A stretch of 9,590 bases of DNA, from NCBI GenBank assembly GCA_016926575.1, contig JAFGOJ010000136.1, forward strand, positions 1-9,590. Reading direction: 5' to 3'. A program made the translations under genes and the position numbers. The notes under the pieces are model-generated. The model did no database searches. It was not told where the DNA came from and saw nothing but the letters and a program-made list of their open reading frames with translations. Source of the DNA: Anaerolineae bacterium (GTDB taxonomy: Bacteria; Chloroflexota; Anaerolineae; B4-G1; DUEL01). Positions 6,107 through 9,590 of this stretch are shown here, one piece after another. Each line of letters opens with the position of its first letter. Position 1 is the first letter of the stretch.

Positions 6107-7444
6107 TTAAGGATAGACCCGTTTCAGCATACGCGGGAAGGCAATGGTCTCACGCAGGTGGTCGATGCCGCAAATCCAGGTCACAGCGCGCTCTACGCCC
6201 ATGCCGAAGCCCGAATGAGGCACGGAGCCGTAGAGGCGCAGGTCGATGTACCACTCGAACGCCTCGCGGGGCAGGCTCCACTCGTCGAGGCGCTGGAGCA
6301 GCAGATCGGGATCGGAGATACGTTCGGAGCCGCCGATGATCTCGCCATACCCTTCCGGGGCCAGCATATCGACGCTCTTGGTCACATCGGGACGGCCGGG
6401 CCAGGGTTCCATGTAGAACGCCTTGGCCTGAGTGGGGTAGCCGTAGACCATGACCGGCTTGTCGAAGCGTTTGGTCAGTTCCGTTTCGTGGGGCGAGCCG
6501 AAGTCGTCGCCCCAGGAGAGCGCGAGCTGCTGTTTGAGGTCTGGGTCTTCCGTCTCCGCGCGGATTTGGGCGACTATCTCGACAGCGTCGTCGTAGGAGA
6601 GGCGCGGGAACGGCGGGACGACCTTTTCCAGCAGCGTCGTATCGCGTTCGAGCAGCGCCAACTCTGCGGCGCGCTCCTTCAGACAGGTCTGGACGATGTG
6701 AGAGACGAACTGTTCTTCGACTTCCATCAACTGGTCGAGATCGCAGAAGGGAATCTCCGGTTCGACCATCCAGAACTCGGTCAGGTGGCGGCGGGTTTTG
6801 GACTTTTCGGCGCGGAAGGTGGGGCCGAAGCAGTAGACGGGGCCGAAGGCGTAGATGGTGGCCTCGCTGTAGAGCTGGCCCGTCTGCGCCAGGTAGACCG
6901 GTTCGCCGAAGTAATCGGTCTCGAAGAGCGTGGTGGTGCCTTCGCCGGCGGCCGGGGTGAGGATGGGCGTGTCGAGGTTGAGGAAGCCGTGGCCGTCCAG
7001 CCAATCGCGGATGGCGCGGACGACCGTGGCGCGCACACGCAGCACGGCCCACTGGCGCTGCGAGCGGATCCACAGGTGGCGGTTATCGAGCAAGAAGTCG
7101 ACGCCGTGTTCTTTCAACTGGATCGGGTACTCCGCCGATACCTGGAGCACCTGGAGGTGGGTGACGCCCAACTCGTAGCCGCCGGGCACGCCGGGGGCGC
7201 GCTCGTCCTGGCGGATCACGCCGGTGACGATAATCGAGGACTCCTGGGTCAGGCTGCACGCGGCGTCGAACACACTCTCAGGGACGTCCTTTTTGAAGAC
7301 GACGCACTGGGCGAAGCCGGTGCCATCGCGCACCAGGAGGAACTGGAGTTTTCCTTTGTCGGTGCGGTTATACAGCCACCCCTGAAGATTGACCTCCTGG
7401 CCTACGTATTGGGCAATATCTTGAATGCGGACTATCTCTTTCAT
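6107..7444 (-). CDS. asnS: Asparaginyl-tRNA synthetase
   Basis: The protein has 445 residues, close to the usual length for AsnRS. It charges tRNA-Asn with asparagine using ATP. The N-terminal OB-fold anticodon-binding domain spans about 5-105 (VNLQGWLYNRT, FLLVRDGTG). The class II catalytic core follows, with motif 2 at 210-228 (FRAEKSKTRRHLTEFWMVE) and motif 3 at 411-426 (GFGMGVERAVTW, with R419). The words YLAQTGQLYSEA and TRRHLTEF are typical of AsnRS/AspRS of the archaeal-like class. AsnRS is preferred because of the YFGEPVYLAQTGQLY context. The start at ATG 7444 has a strong AAGGAGG ribosome site a few nt upstream. An in-frame extension to 7993 is rejected because it runs antisense through the next gene. 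Confidence 0.96.
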   Translation of the reverse strand: MKEIVRIQDIAQYVGQEVNLQGWLYNRTDKGKLQFLLVRDGTGFAQCVVFKKDVPESVFDAACSLTQESSIIVTGVIRQDERAPGVPGGYELGVTHLQVLQVSAEYPIQLKEHGVDFLLDNRHLWIRSQRQWAVLRVRATVVRAIRDWLDGHGFLNLDTPILTPAAGEGTTTLFETDYFGEPVYLAQTGQLYSEATIYAFGPVYCFGPTFRAEKSKTRRHLTEFWMVEPEIPFCDLDQLMEVEEQFVSHIVQTCLKERAAELALLERDTTLLEKVVPPFPRLSYDDAVEIVAQIRAETEDPDLKQQLALSWGDDFGSPHETELTKRFDKPVMVYGYPTQAKAFYMEPWPGRPDVTKSVDMLAPEGYGEIIGGSERISDPDLLLQRLDEWSLPREAFEWYIDLRLYGSVPHSGFGMGVERAVTWICGIDHLRETIAFPRMLKRVYP

Positions 7445-7467
7445 ACCAACCTCCTTAAGGGTGACAT
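7441..7467 (-). CDS. Possible eight-codon upstream ORF of asnS (MSPLRRLV)
   Basis: An ATG at 7467 opens a reading frame of eight codons that ends in TGA at 7443-7441. The stop overlaps the asnS start as ATGA, and the asnS Shine-Dalgarno lies inside it. With the predicted transcription start near 7471, the ATG would be only about 4-5 nt from the 5' end, so it would need leaderless-type initiation. No asparagine codon is present, so it is not an obvious attenuator peptide. It may be accidental; translation has not been shown. Confidence 0.25.
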   Translation of the reverse strand: MSPLRRLV

Positions 7468-7477
7468 ATATGGATAG

Positions 7478-7506
7478 ATTGTACCGCAGAATGAGCGCTG
7501 CGGCAA
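7478..7506 (-). promoter_or_regulatory. Predicted sigma70-type promoter of asnS
   Basis: On the minus strand a -35 TTGCCG (7506-7501) is followed by 17 bp and a -10 TACAAT (7483-7478). The expected start site is near 7471, giving a short leader of about 27 nt before the asnS ATG. There is no room for a T-box riboswitch leader. It points away from, and sits next to, the plus-strand promoter. Confidence 0.7.
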
Positions 7507-7513
7507 GACCGAT

Positions 7514-7542
7514 TTGACCATCGGCCTGGGGCGGGGTATAAT
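7514..7542 (+). promoter_or_regulatory. Predicted sigma70-type promoter of the bPH/DUF1648-like gene
   Basis: A -35 TTGACC (7514-7519) is followed by 17 bp and a perfect -10 TATAAT (7537-7542). The start site should be near 7549, with a leader of about 22 nt that holds the AAGGAGG ribosome site at 7557-7563. This also shows that an in-frame TTG at 7514 is not the gene start, since it is part of the promoter. Confidence 0.85.
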
Positions 7543-7570
7543 GCCCCCCGTCCGACAAGGAGGATTTCCT

Positions 7571-8470
7571 GTGACCGAGTGGCAAACGGACCCCCAAACC
7601 GGCCTGCGGGTCGGTGTTATTTTGATCGCCGCCATCCTGATCGTGGCGGCAGGGCTGGTGGCGTTGGCGGCCACCCAGCCGGTGACCATCTGGACCTTCG
7701 TGGCCGGGTTGGCGGCGCTGGTCGGACTGATCTCTGCAGCATTGATCGGCTACTGGATCGGCGGGCTGATCCGTTCGGGCTACGCATTGGATCGCAACGC
7801 GCTCACCATCACCTGGGGGGCGAACGAGCTGGTCATTCCCACCCCGCAGATCAAGCAGGCCATCCTGGGCAGCGACCTGACGGGGCGGCTGCACTTCCAC
7901 GGCGTGCGCTGGCCCGGGTATTGGGTGGGCGACGGGGAGGTCGAGGGACTGGGGCGGGTCGTGTTCTACGCTACGGAGCCGCCGGCGCAGCAAGTTTTTC
8001 TAGTCACCGAGGGGTTGACCTACGCCATCTCGCCGGAGGAAGGCGAGAGTTTCCTGCGCACCTTACAGACCCGTCTGCAGATGGGGCCGACCCAGTTGGT
8101 CGAGTCCTCGTCCAAAGGCCCGGCCTTTCTGCAATGGCACTTCTGGCGGGACGCGCTGGCATTGGCGCTGTTGGTGGGCGGATTCGTCGTCATTCTGGGG
8201 CTGCTGGGCTTGCTGACGGCGCGATTTCCGGCGCTGCCGCGCCTGTTGCCGCTGCATTTCGACGCCAGCGGCAACCCAGACCGGCTCGGGCCGCGGGGCG
8301 AAGTGTTCTTCGTGCCGGTCATCGGGCTGTTGGTGTGGCTGGCCAACGGCACGTTGGGCGGCCTGCTGTACCGTCGGGAGCGATTGGTCTCCTACCTGTT
8401 CTGGGCAGGGGCGCTGCTGGTTCAGATGCTCCTGTGGGCCGCGGCCATCGGCATTTTGACCTCCGTTTAA
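7571..8470 (+). CDS. Membrane protein with bacterial PH-like domain and DUF1648-like domain
   Basis: The protein has 299 residues. It starts at GTG 7571, which has AAGGAGG 7 nt upstream and a good promoter before that. Two N-terminal membrane segments (about 14-35 and 40-68) lead into a soluble domain of about 70-180 residues. That domain begins YALDRNALTITWGANELVIPTPQIKQ, which resembles the PH-like domains of bacterial membrane proteins. Three more membrane segments follow at about 194-216, 245-267 and 274-297. Between them is PLHFDASGNPDRLGP (227-241), the DUF1648 hallmark, also seen in SdpI-type immunity proteins. The function is not known. The next gene starts 9 bp after its stop and is very likely cotranscribed. 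Confidence 0.8.
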   Translation: MTEWQTDPQTGLRVGVILIAAILIVAAGLVALAATQPVTIWTFVAGLAALVGLISAALIGYWIGGLIRSGYALDRNALTITWGANELVIPTPQIKQAILGSDLTGRLHFHGVRWPGYWVGDGEVEGLGRVVFYATEPPAQQVFLVTEGLTYAISPEEGESFLRTLQTRLQMGPTQLVESSSKGPAFLQWHFWRDALALALLVGGFVVILGLLGLLTARFPALPRLLPLHFDASGNPDRLGPRGEVFFVPVIGLLVWLANGTLGGLLYRRERLVSYLFWAGALLVQMLLWAAAIGILTSV

Positions 8471-8479
8471 GAGCATCCT

Positions 8480-9310
8480 GTGTCCAATCCTCCCGATCTT
8501 CTGGAACTATTGAGCGGCGTCGTGCTATCGGCCGTGGCTGCGGCGGTGGGATACCGCCGCGCGTCGTTGAACGCCAGCGGCGTCATCGGCGCGATGATCA
8601 CCGGGACGATCCTCTTCGGCATCGGCGGCTGGGAGTGGGGGTTGCTGCTGCTGGTATTCTTTTTCTCCTCCAGCTTCCTTTCCCACTACCGGGAAAAAGA
8701 CAAGGTGGGGTTGGCGGAGAAGTTCTCCAAGGGCAACCGGCGGGACCTGGCGCAGGCCCTGGCCAACGCGGGCGTCGCTTCGGTGTTGGCATTGGCATCC
8801 CTCTTCTGGAACCGGCAGGTGTTGTATTTGGGGTGCGTCGGCGCGATGGCGGCAGTCAATGCCGACACCTGGGCGACGGAGTTGGGGGTGTTGAGCCAGC
8901 GCGCGCCGCGCTTGATCACGAATGGGCGTCCGGTGACCGTGGGGACTTCTGGCGGGATCACGGCCTTGGGGATGGCGGCGACCCTGGGCGGCGCGGGGCT
9001 GATCGGGCTGGTCGCAGCGTTGGCGGCAGCGATTGGAGGGCAGGAGGCGGGCATAGTCGTCGGCGCGGTTGTGGTTGCGCTGATTGGCGGGCTGACCGGC
9101 GCGCTCCTCGACAGCCTATTGGGAGCCACCGTCCAGGCGATTTACTGGTGCGACCGGTGCAAGAAGGAGACAGAGCAGCAAGTCCATCGCTGCGGCACGC
9201 CGACGCGAAAGATTCGCGGGCGCAACTGGATGAACAATGACGTGGTCAATTTCCTGGCGTCCCTCCTCGGCGCCCTCATCGCCCTGGGAATCGGGGCGAA
9301 TTTGGGATAA
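8480..9310 (+). CDS. DUF92 family membrane protein
   Basis: The protein has 276 residues. It starts at GTG 8480, 9 bp after the previous stop; the ribosome site is weak, so translational coupling is likely. Conserved DUF92 (TIGR00297/TMEM19) words are present: GYRRASLNASGVIGA, SHYREKDK, NADTWATELG (127-136), GTSGGIT and GALLDSLLGATVQ, over about six hydrophobic segments. Near the C terminus is C224-X2-C227-X8-H236-X-C238, a possible zinc site seen in bacterial members by my recollection, followed by NWMNNDVVNFLAS. The plant relative VTE6 is a phytyl-phosphate kinase, so a prenyl-phosphate kinase role is possible but unproven here. Confidence 0.88.
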   Translation: MSNPPDLLELLSGVVLSAVAAAVGYRRASLNASGVIGAMITGTILFGIGGWEWGLLLLVFFFSSSFLSHYREKDKVGLAEKFSKGNRRDLAQALANAGVASVLALASLFWNRQVLYLGCVGAMAAVNADTWATELGVLSQRAPRLITNGRPVTVGTSGGITALGMAATLGGAGLIGLVAALAAAIGGQEAGIVVGAVVVALIGGLTGALLDSLLGATVQAIYWCDRCKKETEQQVHRCGTPTRKIRGRNWMNNDVVNFLASLLGALIALGIGANLG

Positions 9311-9340
9311 TTTGGAAAAATTTTGGGATAATTGGGATAA
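9302..9340. repeat. Short tandem repeat, TTGGGATAA units
   Basis: Nine-base units TTGGGATAA occur at 9302-9310, 9323-9331 and 9332-9340, with a diverged TTGGAAAAA at 9312-9320. The first unit includes the last two codons and the stop of the DUF92 gene. This is probably low-complexity slippage sequence; it adds A/T-rich DNA before the next promoter. Confidence 0.75.
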
Positions 9341-9368
9341 ACTTGCGGTTATCTTTGGCATATAGCGC

Positions 9369-9398
9369 TTGACAAACGCCCTCTGAGTGTGGTATGAT
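9369..9398 (+). promoter_or_regulatory. Predicted promoter of the FtsK-like gene
   Basis: A perfect -35 TTGACA (9369-9374) is followed by 18 bp and a -10 TATGAT (9393-9398). The TGG directly before it (9390-9392) fits an extended -10. The expected transcription start is near 9405, inside the left arm of the palindrome that follows. The leader to the ATG would be about 75 nt. Confidence 0.8.
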
Positions 9399-9400
9399 AT

Positions 9401-9430
9401 AACCACCTAGAACAAAAGTTCTAGGTGGTT
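9401..9430. promoter_or_regulatory. Perfect 13-bp palindrome with GAAC-N4-GTTC core (candidate LexA operator)
   Basis: Positions 9401-9413 are the exact reverse complement of 9418-9430 around a central AAAA. The core TAGAAC-AAAA-GTTCTA (9408-9423) matches the GAAC-N4-GTTC half-site pattern of Gram-positive-type LexA (SOS) boxes. It overlaps the predicted start site, just downstream of the -10, where a bound repressor would block transcription. Alternatives are a 5' mRNA hairpin, or an intrinsic terminator for the DUF92 transcript, since TTTTG closes and follows the stem. The palindrome itself is certain; the LexA reading is inference. Confidence 0.6.
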
Positions 9431-9446
9431 TTGCATCGCACCCCAC

Positions 9447-9467
9447 ATCCTGCATCTTGTATCCTGT
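9447..9467 (+). repeat. Three tandem heptamers (ATCCTGC/ATCTTGT/ATCCTGT)
   Basis: Three adjoining 7-base units differ by one or two bases. They lie in the predicted leader of the FtsK-like mRNA, ending just before its GGAGGG ribosome site. Similar 'atcctgcatcttg' strings occur as simple dispersed repeats in some genomes, by recollection. No function is apparent. Confidence 0.6.
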
Positions 9468-9479
9468 ACGGAGGGACCT

Positions 9480-9590
9480 ATGCGCAATAAACTCGAATAC
9501 CAGGCGGATCAAATCGAGGCGGTGCTGGCGCGTCACAGCGCGCCGGGGCGGGTGGCCGGAGGGACGGTGACGCCGCGCTGGGTGCGCTTC
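9480..9590 (+). CDS. FtsK/SpoIIIE-type DNA translocase, N-terminal fragment
   Basis: The first 37 codons run off the right edge of the window. ATG 9480 has GGAGGG at 9470-9475, 4 nt upstream. The visible residues (MRNKLEYQADQIEAVLARHS, then APGRVAGGTVTPRWVRF) resemble the short alpha/beta segment at the start of soluble FtsK/SpoIIIE-type motors, where a GPxVTRxE-like strand precedes the ATPase. Membrane anchors are absent at this N terminus. Thirty-seven residues are too few for a firm call. The promoter and candidate operator upstream suggest independent, perhaps damage-responsive, regulation. Confidence 0.55.
   Translation, partial: MRNKLEYQADQIEAVLARHSAPGRVAGGTVTPRWVRF

Noticed and set aside
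5744..7477. 577-codon plus-strand open frame across asnS
   Set aside because: It is antisense to asnS and the Tat gene, with no recognisable motif and no ribosome site or promoter of its own.
7445..7477. T-box or other tRNA-sensing leader upstream of asnS
   Set aside because: The predicted leader is only about 27 nt, far too short for a T-box.
7445..7993. N-terminal extension of asnS to 7993
   Set aside because: It would run antisense through the next gene and through both promoters. The AAGGAGG before ATG 7444 gives a normal-length enzyme.
7579..9240. 553-codon plus-strand frame across the two membrane-protein genes
   Set aside because: It spans two real genes in another frame and is rich in Arg/Gly/Ala, as expected for a frame-shifted GC-rich sequence.

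Overview
This is a GC-rich, gene-dense bacterial window with eleven genes, one of them cut by the right edge. Gene content and protein style suggest an environmental Chloroflexota bacterium, probably Anaerolineae-like: a radical SAM protein fused to a helix-hairpin-helix tail, a HerA-type ATPase, a DUF92 protein, and many small lipoproteins with Pro/Thr-rich linkers. That placement is inference from general resemblance; there is no rRNA or other marker here to confirm it.

Layout. Positions 1-235 are non-coding and hold strongly palindromic DNA. From 7444 leftwards to 236, eight genes lie on the minus strand, reading in order: asparaginyl-tRNA synthetase (asnS), a Tat-type exported protein, a NUDIX hydrolase, a repeat-bearing 205-bp gap (4716-4920), a GNAT acetyltransferase, a HerA-like ATPase, a small lipoprotein, GlpM, and a radical SAM/HhH protein. 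Spacing is tight. GNAT and HerA overlap by 20 bp, the lipoprotein and glpM share ATGA, and glpM and the radical SAM gene are 3 bp apart. The Shine-Dalgarno of the Tat gene overlaps the asnS stop. Two operon-like blocks therefore seem likely, split by the repeat-containing gap.

From 7514 rightwards, the plus strand carries a bPH/DUF1648-like membrane protein and a DUF92 membrane protein 9 bp apart. After an intergenic region comes the start of what looks like an FtsK/SpoIIIE-type DNA translocase. The 7445-7570 gap holds two good back-to-back sigma70-type promoters, one for asnS and one for the membrane-protein pair.

The genes are mostly housekeeping or widespread conserved families: translation, nucleotide clean-up, DNA translocation and membrane proteins. 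I do not see a new multi-gene system. The most interesting signals are non-coding. One is a perfect 13-bp palindrome with a GAAC-N4-GTTC core over the predicted start site of the FtsK-like gene, a candidate LexA/SOS operator. Another is a three-copy, mutually pairing repeat at 61-221. There is also a perfect 26-bp-arm hairpin at 4837-4892, and an eight-codon upstream ORF that overlaps the asnS start.
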